Source of the DNA: Verrucomicrobiota bacterium
GTDB lineage: Bacteria; Verrucomicrobiota; Verrucomicrobiia; Limisphaerales; SIBE01
Reading direction: 5' to 3'
Length of the DNA stretch: 44,535 nt
Assembly: GCA_016871515.1 (NCBI GenBank)
Contig: VHDE01000042.1
Location: forward strand, 1 to 44,535
The position numbers and the translations under genes were made by a program. Below the pieces are notes generated by a model, which was not told where the DNA came from, searched no databases, and saw only the letters and a list, made by a program, of their open reading frames with translations. This document shows, piece by piece, positions 35,220 to 44,074 of this stretch (positions within the stretch are counted from its first letter, which is position 1; the number at the start of each line of letters is the position of its first letter).

Positions 35220-36491
35220 ATGAAAACTTTTAGCCCTGTCCAACGCTGGCCTTCGCTCGTCATGCTGATGGCCGCCCTGATTAGCGCACGGGTCTCCGCT
35301 CAGGAAGCGGGCCTTGTTGACATCACATTTTTGGACACCCTGCGTCTTGAAGTCCGCACCAATCACCCAACCGTAGCGGCAGCGCAGGCCCGCGTTCGCG
35401 CCGCCGAAGCAGGCATTCGCGCGGTGCGGTTGTGGGAAGATCCGATGGCTGGATTGGGCGTGATGACCGCCGAACGCAGCATGCGGCGCGACGACGGTGA
35501 CTTGATGTTCGCGGCCGAACAGACGTTGCCTCGGCTCAAGTTGTATGCGGCCCAGAAAGCGAAAGCGGCTGCCGAGCGTTCGATCTTAGAGGCGGAAATG
35601 CGATCGGCGGCGCTCGCATTGGAAACACTCGTAGCTCAGACTGCTTTCGAACTTGCGCTCGCGGATGAAATGCTCGCGATCGAAACCAATCAATTGGCTT
35701 GGTTAGAAGGCATGGCCATCAACGCGCGCGAGAAGCTCAAGGACCCAATGTCCAATGCCTCCGAACCGCTCCGGATGGAAAGTGAAGTGGCGCAACAACG
35801 GCAAAAAATTGATGCGACACAGCGGAATCGCGCGAGACTAGCGCGTCAATTGAACATTCTTCTTGGCCGCCCGCCCGAGCAAGCCTGGCCCAATCTGCGT
35901 TTGCCTGACGCTGCAACACCGGCGCCTGCTCTCGCAGAAGAGCTTCGTCGTCTATTCCAGGCAAATCCAATGCTGCAGGCGCTGTTGAATACGGTGTCGG
36001 CGGCTCGCGCCGAGATAGATGTCGCCCGCCGGGAGCGGAGGCCAATATTTTCGGTAGGGGTCGAATCAAGCATCTATTCGGGCGGCGATTACCGGCAAAC
36101 CACCGTTGCCGGAAAGATGACTCTCCCATTGTTCAATACGAGACTCTATCGCGCCAATCTGGATCGCGCACAACAGCAGCAGGTGGCGGCCGAACGGGAA
36201 ATCGATGCGCTCGAACGGAAGTTGCGCGGAGAGGTCATTGCAGCTCACACCGAAGCGGAGATTGCGGCCCACCAAGCCGACGCGTTTGCCAAGGAGATCA
36301 TTCCTCGCACCGAAAAAGCTGCTGAATCTACGCAGAACGCATGGATTAGCAACAAGGCAAGCCTCCTCGAAGTTTTCGAAGCGAGACGCGCTCTATTGAA
36401 CGCGCGCCTGGAAGAACGCCGCTTTGTCGCGGCGCAACGAGCCGCGCTCGAAATGCTTCGATCCATTGTCCCACCTCAGACTAAACCGTGA
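35220..36491 (+). CDS. TolC-family outer-membrane efflux protein
   Basis: The protein has 423 residues from ATG 35220 (MKTFSPVQRW); a TTG at 35205 is the only upstream alternative. A signal peptide covers LVMLMAALISARVSAQ. The rest is built of long helices in two repeats (HPTVAAAQARVRAAEAGI and NPMLQALLNTVSAARAEIDV), each followed by a short beta-strand stretch, as in CusC/TolC outer-membrane channels. MTLPLFNTRLYRANLDRAQ is the typical start of the second coiled-coil hairpin. The family forms trimers spanning the outer membrane and reaching the RND pump. It lies 10 bases before the adaptor gene. Confidence 0.9.
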   Translation: MKTFSPVQRWPSLVMLMAALISARVSAQEAGLVDITFLDTLRLEVRTNHPTVAAAQARVRAAEAGIRAVRLWEDPMAGLGVMTAERSMRRDDGDLMFAAEQTLPRLKLYAAQKAKAAAERSILEAEMRSAALALETLVAQTAFELALADEMLAIETNQLAWLEGMAINAREKLKDPMSNASEPLRMESEVAQQRQKIDATQRNRARLARQLNILLGRPPEQAWPNLRLPDAATPAPALAEELRRLFQANPMLQALLNTVSAARAEIDVARRERRPIFSVGVESSIYSGGDYRQTTVAGKMTLPLFNTRLYRANLDRAQQQQVAAEREIDALERKLRGEVIAAHTEAEIAAHQADAFAKEIIPRTEKAAESTQNAWISNKASLLEVFEARRALLNARLEERRFVAAQRAALEMLRSIVPPQTKP

Positions 36492-36501
36492 CGCTTCATT
36501 T

Positions 36502-38208
36502 ATGAAACTAGCACCGACGATTCTTATAACACTCGCGATTGCCATCCCATCAACGTGGTTCGCGGCGCGCAAATTGCAGCCCACTGGAAGCCCGACATCT
36601 AGCCAATCGAAAACTGCAGGTCAGCGCAAATTGATCTACTACCAAAGCGCCATGCACCCCTGGATTAAATCGGACAACCCGGGGCGCTGCACGATTTGCG
36701 GCATGGAACTGACGCCAGTTTATGAAGGCGACCCTGGATTCGATGCATCGGGCGGAGACGTAGTTCCCCTGACACAGACCATGATTCAAGTGATGAACGT
36801 GCAGACAGCGGAAGCCGCAGTAAGACCGCTAACAAAGACGCTCACCGTTGCCGGCATGATTGAAGATGACCTCACACGTCATCGAGTCCTGTCCGCCTAT
36901 GTCCCCGGGCGCATTCAGAAGCTCCATTTAAATTACATGGGCGCTCAGGTGCAGGAAGGGGAACCGCTCGCGGAGCTTTACAGTCCAAGCCTGCTGCAAG
37001 CGGAGCGGGAGTATCGGACGCTCACAGGTGACTTGCGCGCGGCTACAGCGCTGCGTTTGCGGCAGATGGGACTGACTTCAGGGCAAATACAAGCGCTGCC
37101 CATCAAACCCGCGGAGACGTTGACCTCGCAAATTCTTGCGCCGATCGGCGGAACGGTGGTTGCGCAACATGTATTCGAGGGCCAGTACGTGCAAGAGGGC
37201 GAGAAGCTGTTTGAAATCGCAGACTTCTCGACGATGTGGTTTCAGTTCCTCGTTTACGAGCAAGACCTGCCGTGGATCAAAGCCGGGCTCAAGGTGGACG
37301 TGACAACGCCATCACATCCCGGAATCGTCTTTACGGGAAACATTTCCTTCGTCGATCCGAACTTCAATCCTGTGACGCGCTCGACTAAGGCGCGTGTTGA
37401 ACTCGAGAACCCGCGTGCTGAATCAGGCCATCGCATGTTGCATCGGCTTTATGCCGACGGCCTCGTCCACCTGGAAGCGCCGCAAGTCTTGACCGTGCCT
37501 CGGGCGTCGGTGATCGAAACTGGACCGGAGGCTGTGGTGTACGTGGACCAAGGTGGCGGCGCTTATGCCCGGCGCGTGCTCAAGTTGGGGCGGCGTGGCG
37601 ATTCGTTGGTCGAAGTAGTCTCGGGATTGAGTGCCGGTGATAAAGTTGTTGTTAACGGCAATTTGCTGATCGATGGCCAAGCAGAGATGAATCGGGCGTT
37701 CGCCGAACCGCACACACACGAAACATCGGGTGCGACAACGAACGCCGTCCTGCTGACTGACGCCCAAAAGCATTCCGTGAAAGAATTCGTGCGGGCGGCG
37801 GACGCTGTCTCGGCGGCGCTTGGCAAGGACGACTTAGCGGGGTTTAATTCGGCAGGAACGGAGGCGATGAAAGCAAGCGAAGCTCTCGCGGAAGCGTTAA
37901 AGGACCGATCTGAGCTTGCCGAGATATTGAAGCACATTGCGGAGGCGCGGCATCTGCACGGCGCTGTTGACATCGCCTCAGCGCGGAAAGCATTTCATCC
38001 GTTCTCGAACGCGGCGGCCCGACTTCTGGAAATAATGGGGAACCAACACGAATCCCTGGTATTCGAGGTGTATGAATGCTCGATGGTAGATCGAGCGATA
38101 CCGGGAGTTCCGAAGAAAGGGCGCTGGGTTCAGGCTGTTGGCAGGGAAATCGCGAATCCATACTTCGGGGATCGCATGCTGACCTGTGGTTCCAAGGTAA
38201 AGTTATGA
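36502..38208 (+). CDS. cusB: CusB-type periplasmic adaptor with heavy-metal-binding and DUF3347-like domains
   Basis: The protein has 568 residues from ATG 36502 (MKLAPTILITLAIAIPSTWF); the frame to 36424 overlaps the TolC gene. It links the CusA pump to the outer-membrane channel. A membrane anchor is followed by the heavy-metal-binding segment at 47-72 (AMHPWIKSDNPGRCTICGME, with Met51, His52, Cys63, Cys66, Met68), the barrel-sandwich region (VPGRIQKLHLNYMGAQVQEG; APIGGTVVAQHVFEGQYVQE) and beta-barrel/membrane-proximal parts. A C-terminal extension of about 150 residues (from about 415) resembles DUF3347, thought to bind metal or partner proteins. Its stop overlaps the cusA start as ATGA. 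Confidence 0.9.
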   Translation: MKLAPTILITLAIAIPSTWFAARKLQPTGSPTSSQSKTAGQRKLIYYQSAMHPWIKSDNPGRCTICGMELTPVYEGDPGFDASGGDVVPLTQTMIQVMNVQTAEAAVRPLTKTLTVAGMIEDDLTRHRVLSAYVPGRIQKLHLNYMGAQVQEGEPLAELYSPSLLQAEREYRTLTGDLRAATALRLRQMGLTSGQIQALPIKPAETLTSQILAPIGGTVVAQHVFEGQYVQEGEKLFEIADFSTMWFQFLVYEQDLPWIKAGLKVDVTTPSHPGIVFTGNISFVDPNFNPVTRSTKARVELENPRAESGHRMLHRLYADGLVHLEAPQVLTVPRASVIETGPEAVVYVDQGGGAYARRVLKLGRRGDSLVEVVSGLSAGDKVVVNGNLLIDGQAEMNRAFAEPHTHETSGATTNAVLLTDAQKHSVKEFVRAADAVSAALGKDDLAGFNSAGTEAMKASEALAEALKDRSELAEILKHIAEARHLHGAVDIASARKAFHPFSNAAARLLEIMGNQHESLVFEVYECSMVDRAIPGVPKKGRWVQAVGREIANPYFGDRMLTCGSKVKL

Positions 38209-41200
38209 TTGAACGCATCATTGAATGGAGCCTGCGGAACCGTTTTCTCGTGTTCTGCGGCGGTCTGTTGCTGATCGCCTTGGGCGTCCACGCGGTTTTC
38301 AAAACGCCTGTTGATGCCATCCCCGACCTGAGTGAAAACCAAGTGCTGGTCTATGCGGATTGGATGGGCCGCAGTCCTCAGGAAGTTGAGGATCAAGTCA
38401 CGTATCCACTGTCAACCGGTCTCCAAGGATTGGCGGGAGTTAAGGAGGTGCGGGCGGCATCGATGTTCGGTTTTTCACTGCTGACTATTATCTTTCAAGA
38501 CGGTGTTGATACATACTTCGCCCGCACGCGTGTGCTGGAGCGGCTCAATTATCTGCAAGCCGCCATGCCGGAAGGTGTCAAGCCACAGCTTGGCCCTGAT
38601 GCAACCGGTCTGGGCTGGGTTTTTCAGTACTATCTTGAGGTTGATCCCCGCAAAGCGGCGGATGGCGGCTACGATCTCGGAAAACTCCGGGCGGTGCAGG
38701 ATTGGTTTATTCGCTATCAGCTGACCAGCGTTCAAGGGGTTGCTGAAGTCGCGAGTATTGGTGGGTTCGTTAAGCAGTACCAGATTGAGGTCTCCGCTGC
38801 CAAAATGCGCGCTGCCAACGTTACGCTGATGGAAGTGATGACGGCCGTGCAAAATGCCAATCTCAACGTTGGCGGCAAAGTGATCGAAGAGAATGGCGCT
38901 GAATTTGTGCTGCGCGGCGTCGGTTTGGTCGAGGGCATCGAGGACTTGGAATTAATCCCCGTTAAGGCCGTTGAGGGCACGCCGATTTACATGAAGGACA
39001 TCGCAATCGTCCAGATCGGCGGCGACTTCAGGCGTGGAGCGCTTGATGTCAACGGCCAGGAAGTCGTCGGCGGCACTGTCGTCATGCGCACGGGCGAGAA
39101 TGCCAAAGCTGTCATTGAACGCGTCAAAGCGAAGATCGCCCAAATTTCACCGAGCTTGCCGGCGGGCATTTCGATCAAGGCATTCTACGACCGCAGCGAA
39201 TTGATTGACCGAACCATTGCTACGCTGAAACATGCGCTCACTGAGGAGATCATTCTGGTCACGCTTGCTCACATCATTTTCCTTTGGCATTTCCGGAGCA
39301 TTCTCATTGTCACATTGCCGTTGCCGGTTTCGATTCTCATTTCGTTTCTGCTCATGAAGGAGTTCAAAATCACGAGCAATATTATGTCCCTCACAGGCAT
39401 TGCCATTGCCATCGGCGTGCTCGTGGACGCGGCTATTGTTGTTACTGAAAATGTCATCCGGCATTGCGAGAGAGCCGAAGAAAGAAAGCGTGGGCGGCTG
39501 ACGCGTGCCGAAACACTGGAAGTGACCTTGACCGCTTGCCGGCAGGTGGGCCGGCCTATCTTCTTTGCGATGGCGATCATCATTCTCGCGTTCGTGCCGG
39601 TCTTTGCACTGACGGGCCAGGAAGGAAAACTGTTTCATCCGCTCGCATGGACGAAAACGTTCGCGATGGTTGGCTCGACAATGCTGGCTGTAACCATTGT
39701 GCCTGTATTGTGCAGTCTTCTGGTGCGCGGCCCTTTTCATAGTGAGGACGATAACATCGTGATGCGTGTCCTCCTGAAACTATATGACCCAGCGCTGAAT
39801 TGGGCATTGGAGCATCGCAAGACTGTCATTGGGGCAGCCGCGGCAATCCTCGCGCTGGCGCTTGCCGCGGCATTCGGCCTGCCGAGCCCGTGGATAAAGC
39901 AATTGCGCGACCGAGGCTGGCATCGGGCAGCCAATCTTGCGCAAGGCTTTGGCAAGGAGTTTATGCCGCCACTAAACGAAGGGAGCCTGCTTTATATGCC
40001 GGTGTTCTTTCCTAAGACGGGGCTAAAGGAAATCCAACGAGTGATGTCTTGGCAGGACAAGGTAATCGCCAGCGCGCCCGAAATTGAAATCGTAGCGGGC
40101 AAGCTAGGCCGGTTCGAGACTCCCACTGACCCCGCGCCTACAGAGATGTTGGAGACGACCATTACGCTCAAGCCGGAGTGGATTTCCACAAACCGGACCG
40201 TGTTTGGCTTTATCAAGATTCCGTGGATGATGCGGAATCCGGCATGGCGCGAGGGCATGACGGTGGAAAAGCTGAAAGCCGAACTAACCGAGAAAATGAA
40301 GCTGGCGCCGGGTTATGTGCCGGTTTTCTTGCAGCCAATAGAAAATCGCATTCTGATGCTCTACACGGGAATTCGGGCGCAAGTGGGGGTAAAGATTTTC
40401 GGCGGCAATCTCGATGCTATCCAGAAGAAAGCCTACGAGGTTGAGAGGGTGGTCAAACAAATCCCAGGCGCCGCGGGCGTGTCACCTTCGCGTGTGCAGG
40501 GCAAACCATACCTTAATGTGAAGGTGGATCGGAAGGCGCTGGCTCGCTACAACCTCAATGTCCGGGATGTCCTTGACGCCGTCGAAGTGGCCATCGGCGG
40601 AAAAAACATCAGTGTGACCATCGAAGGACGCGAGCGATATCCTATTCAAGTTCGCTTAGCACGTGGCGAACGCGATGATATTGAGAAGATCGGTCGCGTT
40701 CTCATCGCTTCGCGGGGAGCTATGGGCGGCGGTGGTTTGACTGTTACTGGTGGAGGCGGCATGTCGGGAACGGGCGCCGGAAGCGCAGCCGGAGCAGTCC
40801 AATCCTCTGCTGCAAGCACGGGGACTCCCGATAGCGAGCCGCTCACCTACATTCCGCTCGCGATGGTGGCCAAGATCACGCGCGAGATTGGCGCAAATGA
40901 GATTGCCAGCGAGAACGGGCGCCTCCGTGCTTACGTGCAATCCAATGTCCAAGATCGAGACCTGGGAGGTTTCGTGGACGACGTAGAACGAGCGCTCAAG
41001 GAGATCGATTGGGGCAGCATGACCTACCAGATGACTGGTGAGTACGAAAACCAGCGCCGCTTCGTCCGGACGATGCAGCTTGTGTTCCCGGCTGTGTTGC
41101 TCATCATTTTCGTGATGCTGTTCATGGTTTATCACAGCGCGCTCGAAGCGGCTCACGTCATGCTGGCTGTGCCTTTCGCCTTGAGCGGTGGGGTGTTCCT

Positions 41201-41654
41201 GCAAAAGCTGTTTGGTTATAACTTCAACGGCGCGGTTTGGGTCGGTTACATTGCGCTCTTTGGGACGGCCGTGCAGACTGGCGTCGTGATGGTCGTCTAT
41301 CTGGAAGAGATGGTGAAGAAGCGGATGGCGGAACGCGGCAGCGCCTTTAATTATCAAGACTTGGTCCAGGCCGTGAAAGATGGCGCGCGACTGCGGTTGC
41401 GTCCCAAAGTGATGACGGTTGCGACTATCGTCGCGAGCTTGCTCCCAATTATGTGGAGCCATCGCCAAGGCGCAGAAGTGATGAAGCCGCTCGCCACACC
41501 GGTGATTGGTGGAATGATTTCCAGCTTGATCCACATCCTGATTGTGACTCCTGTGATTTTCCTGTGGCTGCGGTCACGCGAACTCAGGTCGAGTCTCGCG
41601 CCAGCCTCCGGGATCACGGAAGCAACAAACGACAACAACAAAACTAATCCATGA
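38205..41654 (+). CDS. cusA: CusA-type heavy-metal efflux RND pump
   Basis: The inner-membrane proton-driven exporter of a copper/silver-type system has 1149 residues from ATG 38205 (MIERIIEWSLRNRFLV). Typical features: FKTPVDAIPDLSENQVLVYADW, the porter domain, and transmembrane IGVLVDAAIVVTENVIRH, whose Asp and Glu belong to the proton relay of CusA-type pumps. IVASLLPIMWSHRQGAEVMK is also CusA-like, which argues for monovalent copper or silver rather than zinc/cobalt. A Gly/Ser/Ala-rich insert near residue 845-885 is a flexible loop. The frame to 38076 reads through the cusB gene. ATGA overlaps occur at both ends, with cusB and with the small lipoprotein gene. Confidence 0.93.
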   Translation: MIERIIEWSLRNRFLVFCGGLLLIALGVHAVFKTPVDAIPDLSENQVLVYADWMGRSPQEVEDQVTYPLSTGLQGLAGVKEVRAASMFGFSLLTIIFQDGVDTYFARTRVLERLNYLQAAMPEGVKPQLGPDATGLGWVFQYYLEVDPRKAADGGYDLGKLRAVQDWFIRYQLTSVQGVAEVASIGGFVKQYQIEVSAAKMRAANVTLMEVMTAVQNANLNVGGKVIEENGAEFVLRGVGLVEGIEDLELIPVKAVEGTPIYMKDIAIVQIGGDFRRGALDVNGQEVVGGTVVMRTGENAKAVIERVKAKIAQISPSLPAGISIKAFYDRSELIDRTIATLKHALTEEIILVTLAHIIFLWHFRSILIVTLPLPVSILISFLLMKEFKITSNIMSLTGIAIAIGVLVDAAIVVTENVIRHCERAEERKRGRLTRAETLEVTLTACRQVGRPIFFAMAIIILAFVPVFALTGQEGKLFHPLAWTKTFAMVGSTMLAVTIVPVLCSLLVRGPFHSEDDNIVMRVLLKLYDPALNWALEHRKTVIGAAAAILALALAAAFGLPSPWIKQLRDRGWHRAANLAQGFGKEFMPPLNEGSLLYMPVFFPKTGLKEIQRVMSWQDKVIASAPEIEIVAGKLGRFETPTDPAPTEMLETTITLKPEWISTNRTVFGFIKIPWMMRNPAWREGMTVEKLKAELTEKMKLAPGYVPVFLQPIENRILMLYTGIRAQVGVKIFGGNLDAIQKKAYEVERVVKQIPGAAGVSPSRVQGKPYLNVKVDRKALARYNLNVRDVLDAVEVAIGGKNISVTIEGRERYPIQVRLARGERDDIEKIGRVLIASRGAMGGGGLTVTGGGGMSGTGAGSAAGAVQSSAASTGTPDSEPLTYIPLAMVAKITREIGANEIASENGRLRAYVQSNVQDRDLGGFVDDVERALKEIDWGSMTYQMTGEYENQRRFVRTMQLVFPAVLLIIFVMLFMVYHSALEAAHVMLAVPFALSGGVFLQKLFGYNFNGAVWVGYIALFGTAVQTGVVMVVYLEEMVKKRMAERGSAFNYQDLVQAVKDGARLRLRPKVMTVATIVASLLPIMWSHRQGAEVMKPLATPVIGGMISSLIHILIVTPVIFLWLRSRELRSSLAPASGITEATNDNNKTNP

Positions 41655-41947
41655 ACCAATCCAAATCGTTCCTGACTCTTGCCGCACTGGCTGCTGTAAC
41701 CGCGCTTGCTTTAATCGGTTGCCACTCCAGCGAGCATCATCACGACGACCATTCCGGGCATTCTCATGGGACTGCTGCCAAGGCATATCCCCTCAAAAAA
41801 TGTATTGTGAAGGACGAAGACTTCCATGGAGAAACCGTTGTCTTTGTCCATGAAGGGCAGGAAATCAAACTTTGTTGCAAGGATTGCCGGCCCGACTTCG
41901 ACAAAGAACCGGCGAAATACCTGAAGAAGCTCTCACAGACCCAGTAG
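41651..41947 (+). CDS. Histidine-rich metal-binding lipoprotein
   Basis: The protein has 98 residues. A signal with lipobox ALIGC (Cys24) is followed by EHHHDDHSGHSHG, a His/Asp run able to bind copper, silver or zinc. The C-terminal part, with Lys-Lys-Cys near residue 51 and IKLCCKDCRPDFDKEPAKYLKKL, resembles a small TRASH/YHS-like metal-binding module. It starts inside the cusA stop codon (ATGA), so translation is coupled and it belongs to the operon. It likely carries metal in the periplasm or buffers it near the pump; this is inferred. Confidence 0.82.
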   Translation: MNQSKSFLTLAALAAVTALALIGCHSSEHHHDDHSGHSHGTAAKAYPLKKCIVKDEDFHGETVVFVHEGQEIKLCCKDCRPDFDKEPAKYLKKLSQTQ

Positions 41948-42101
41948 GATCGTTGATTCGCGCTGCATTGCCAGCACCGCGCAAATGGCATAACGGTATA
42001 ACTGACGGCGTTCTCTTCTTAGTGTCTCGCCCTTTGCAGGATAGCAACCCGACTCGACGTCGCTCTCGAACCATTCGTTCTCTTGAAAATCAGCGAGCCT
42101 T

Positions 42102-42594
42102 TTGCAATATCGGCTCATGCCACATCGCAAGTCGAACATCCGCTGTTCATTAGCGTACGCTATTTTCCGTTGTGGGTTACTTGCGACTTTCGGTGTTCAG
42201 CTCGGATCGGCACCTTATGGAACTCCTACCATCCGCAGTTGGACGACCGCGCACGGGTTGCCGCAGAACTGGGTGGAGTGCCTGCTTCAAACGCGGGACG
42301 GCTATTGGTGGATCGGCACACGCGGCAGCTTGGCGAGGTTTGACGGCGTCCGATTCACAGTGTTTGACCAGGCGGCGACGGGATTGCCGCAGATGCAGGT
42401 CAGCAAAAGCCTAGCTGAAGATCGCGATGGGAATCTCTGGATCCGGACGTTTGTTGGCGGCTTTCTCCGCGGGGTTATTTGAACTCGACGCGGGCACCAG
42501 CGCGTTCATTCCGGTGTGGGAAGCGGAACGTTGGCGATCTTTTTGGTCGGACCACAACAACCGATTCGGTTTGCGATGGAGCGCGAGCCAATGA
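42102..42594 (+). pseudogene. N-terminal remnant of a Reg_prop (two-component regulator propeller) sensor
   Basis: The frame from 42102 gives a signal-like start and IRSWTTAHGLPQNWVECLLQ, then GYWWIGTRGSLARFDGVRFT, then SLAEDRDGNLWIRTFVGG: two Reg_prop blades of the periplasmic sensor part of hybrid two-component proteins. It ends at a TGA near 42482. The reading continues in another frame (LFELDAGTSAFIPVWEAERW) to 42594, showing a frameshift near 42470. No further propeller blades, membrane segment or kinase follow in frame. Kinase pieces occur about 720 bases downstream. Confidence 0.65.
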
Positions 42595-42613
42595 AGTGAA
42601 AACGCGAACTGAC

Positions 42614-42696
42614 ATTGCGGCGCCGCAATCCCAGATTCTCGCCGCGCGGCGAGAATTGCCGCGAATCGAGATTTTGCACGCGCGTGCAGAATCTCG
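42614..42696. repeat. Three successive palindromes
   Basis: ATTGCGGCGCCGCAAT at 42614-42629 is a perfect 16-base palindrome. Bases 42635-42656 form a perfect 22-base palindrome centred on CGCGCG, with ATTCTCGCC at its outer edge. Bases 42668-42696 form a near-perfect one around TGCACGCGCGTGCA with one mismatch and GAGATT/AATCTC ends. The second and third share an AGATTNT-AGAATNT type edge. The nearby sequence has no coding signature. Confidence 0.8.
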
Positions 42697-43022
42697 CGTT
42701 TGCGCATCGAGTCCCAGCCGGTCCGAACTGGAACGGCGCCCGGGGCCTTGGTGCGAGCACCCGCCGCCGCCAGAACTGGTAAGGACCGATTCCACTCCGT
42801 CCCTGAAATCTGCTCAGCGTTGTTCGGTTGACTGCAAGTGCGCACAGAAACAGCGCGTTGCGGTCCCACGGCACACCATCCCGCCGTTTGTCCGCCACAA
42901 GACGATAATCAGGGACGCTGTGGAAAGCGCTCCTTGCCGGCTTTAGAGTTCCGGCTCCGATTCTGGTCGGATCACAAGAAAGAATTTACAATGCCGATTT
43001 CACCCTCCACAGCACTTCCATT

Positions 43023-43310
43023 TCACCGTTTCAAAACGTGAAGGCCCGTAACTTGGTCGAAATGAGCGTCCCGAGCGGCCAGCGGCCATTGACGTTCCAT
43101 AGCGTGGGCGGCAATCCAGATGTCGTTCTCCGGGATGGGCGTGCCCGCTTTGGCGAGTTGTGCCCGGATATGTCCATAGTGTGCCGCTGTGGCGATGATG
43201 GGAGTCAGCAAGGCCACTCCCGCGCAAGAAAGTTTTGGGATTTCGCCGAAATTTCTCTCCGGGTTTTGCGAAAAGTTCGCGCCGCAGTGGAGTTCGCCCA
43301 CAACGGTCAG
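43023..43310 (-). pseudogene. VapC-type PIN toxin lacking its N-terminus
   Basis: The reading from about 43310 gives LTVVGELHCGANFSQNPERN, then HYGHIRAQLAKAGTPIPEND, IWIAAHAMERQWPLAARDAH and the end FDQVTGLHVLKR. This is the C-terminal two thirds of a VapC protein with the second acidic site (G-E-L), the Asp of E-N-D-I-W-I-A-A and the Asp of A-R-D-A-H-F. The first Asp motif (normally L-D-T-N-x-L) is missing; the frame upstream reads across pieces of a histidine kinase on the other strand. Not expected to be active. No VapB-like antitoxin was seen. Confidence 0.65.
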
Positions 43311-43313
43311 CGG

Positions 43314-43715
43314 CTCCATCTCGAAGATTCCACCCAAGATGTTGAAATCATCCACGATTTGCTGCTGACGGAGTTTCCGCAACTGAGACTGACGCGAGTC
43401 GATAATGCAGCCGACTTCCGCGCCGCGTTGGAAAGGGTGGGTTTGACTTAATCTTGTCTGACTTTCAACTGCCGGGTCGAGAGGTGATTGTCCAAAGCCG
43501 CTGGACGCTGGTTCGAGACCGTCTCAACCAGCCTGAATCGGTGCTGGTTATCGACACGGACATCACCAAGCAAAAGAAAGTGGAAGCGCAGTTCCTCCAC
43601 AATCAGCGCCTTGGCGGGGAGAATTGCGCATGATCTAAACAATGCCTTGGCGCCAATTCTCATGACTTCGCAACCATTGTTAGAGCCTGTCCCCCAAGCG
43701 CTAGGGTGCTGTAAT
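43314..43715 (+). pseudogene. Scrambled hybrid histidine kinase: receiver, PAS and HisKA pieces
   Basis: Three frames together give receiver-like sequence (LHLEDSTQDVEIIHDLLLTE, then FDLILSDFQLPG in the next frame), the tail of a PAS domain (REVIVQSRWTLVRDRLNQPE, then VLVIDTDITKQKKVEAQFLH) and a phosphoacceptor helix (RIAHDLNNALAPILMTSQPL). One missing T near 43444 and a further shift near 43615 break the frame. The receiver runs directly into the PAS tail, so sequence between them was lost. No ATPase domain follows. It ends near the sequence preceding the AbrB-like gene. Confidence 0.6.
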
Positions 43716-43803
43716 TACAGTCGATGTGGTTGAGAACGGAGGAAGCAAAGGTGATCAAAATCCGCGATTGCTGAAAAATCGTGTCGTTATGATGGGGGTT
43801 GGA

Positions 43804-44013
43804 CTATTTGCGTGCTTTGGCTTTGGCGGTGGCGAGCGGCGTTTTGAGGCGGACCAGGTGAAGTTCGCCTCGATCTAAAAGTTCCCACTGGACTTCATCA
43901 CCGGGTTCCAGGCCGATGGCGGCCGCCAAGGCCAGAGGGAAGCTGACATAGAGACGAGGATTTTGGCCTTTGGAACGGATCGCCTGAATGCGCAAGGGAT
44001 AAGTGGTCTGCAT
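43804..44013 (-). CDS. SpoVT/AbrB-like DNA-binding protein, antitoxin-like
   Basis: The protein has 69 residues, MQTTYPLRIQAIRSKGQNPR and onwards. The swapped-hairpin AbrB pattern is visible: YVSFPLALAAAIGLEPGDEV, then QWELLDRGELHLVRL, then a Lys/Ala-rich tail. Such proteins bind DNA as dimers and serve as antitoxins or transcription regulators. It is divergent from a long frame that starts 61 bases away and runs off the window; similar pairs occur with transposase genes in Planctomycetes and Verrucomicrobia, where the small protein may regulate transposition. That role is inferred. Confidence 0.7.
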   Translation of the reverse strand: MQTTYPLRIQAIRSKGQNPRLYVSFPLALAAAIGLEPGDEVQWELLDRGELHLVRLKTPLATAKAKARK

Positions 44014-44074
44014 TATTTTTGGAAATTTGCGACGTTTGTTCTGGAATTTCCTAAGCTAGCCCATACACTAGCTC

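Noticed and set aside
42479..42946. 155-residue plus-strand frame
   Set aside because: It runs through the palindrome cluster and has no domain or plausible codon pattern.
43023..43382. Complete VapC toxin gene
   Set aside because: The frame has a start, but the first catalytic Asp motif is missing and the N-terminal residues come from sequence that encodes kinase pieces on the other strand.
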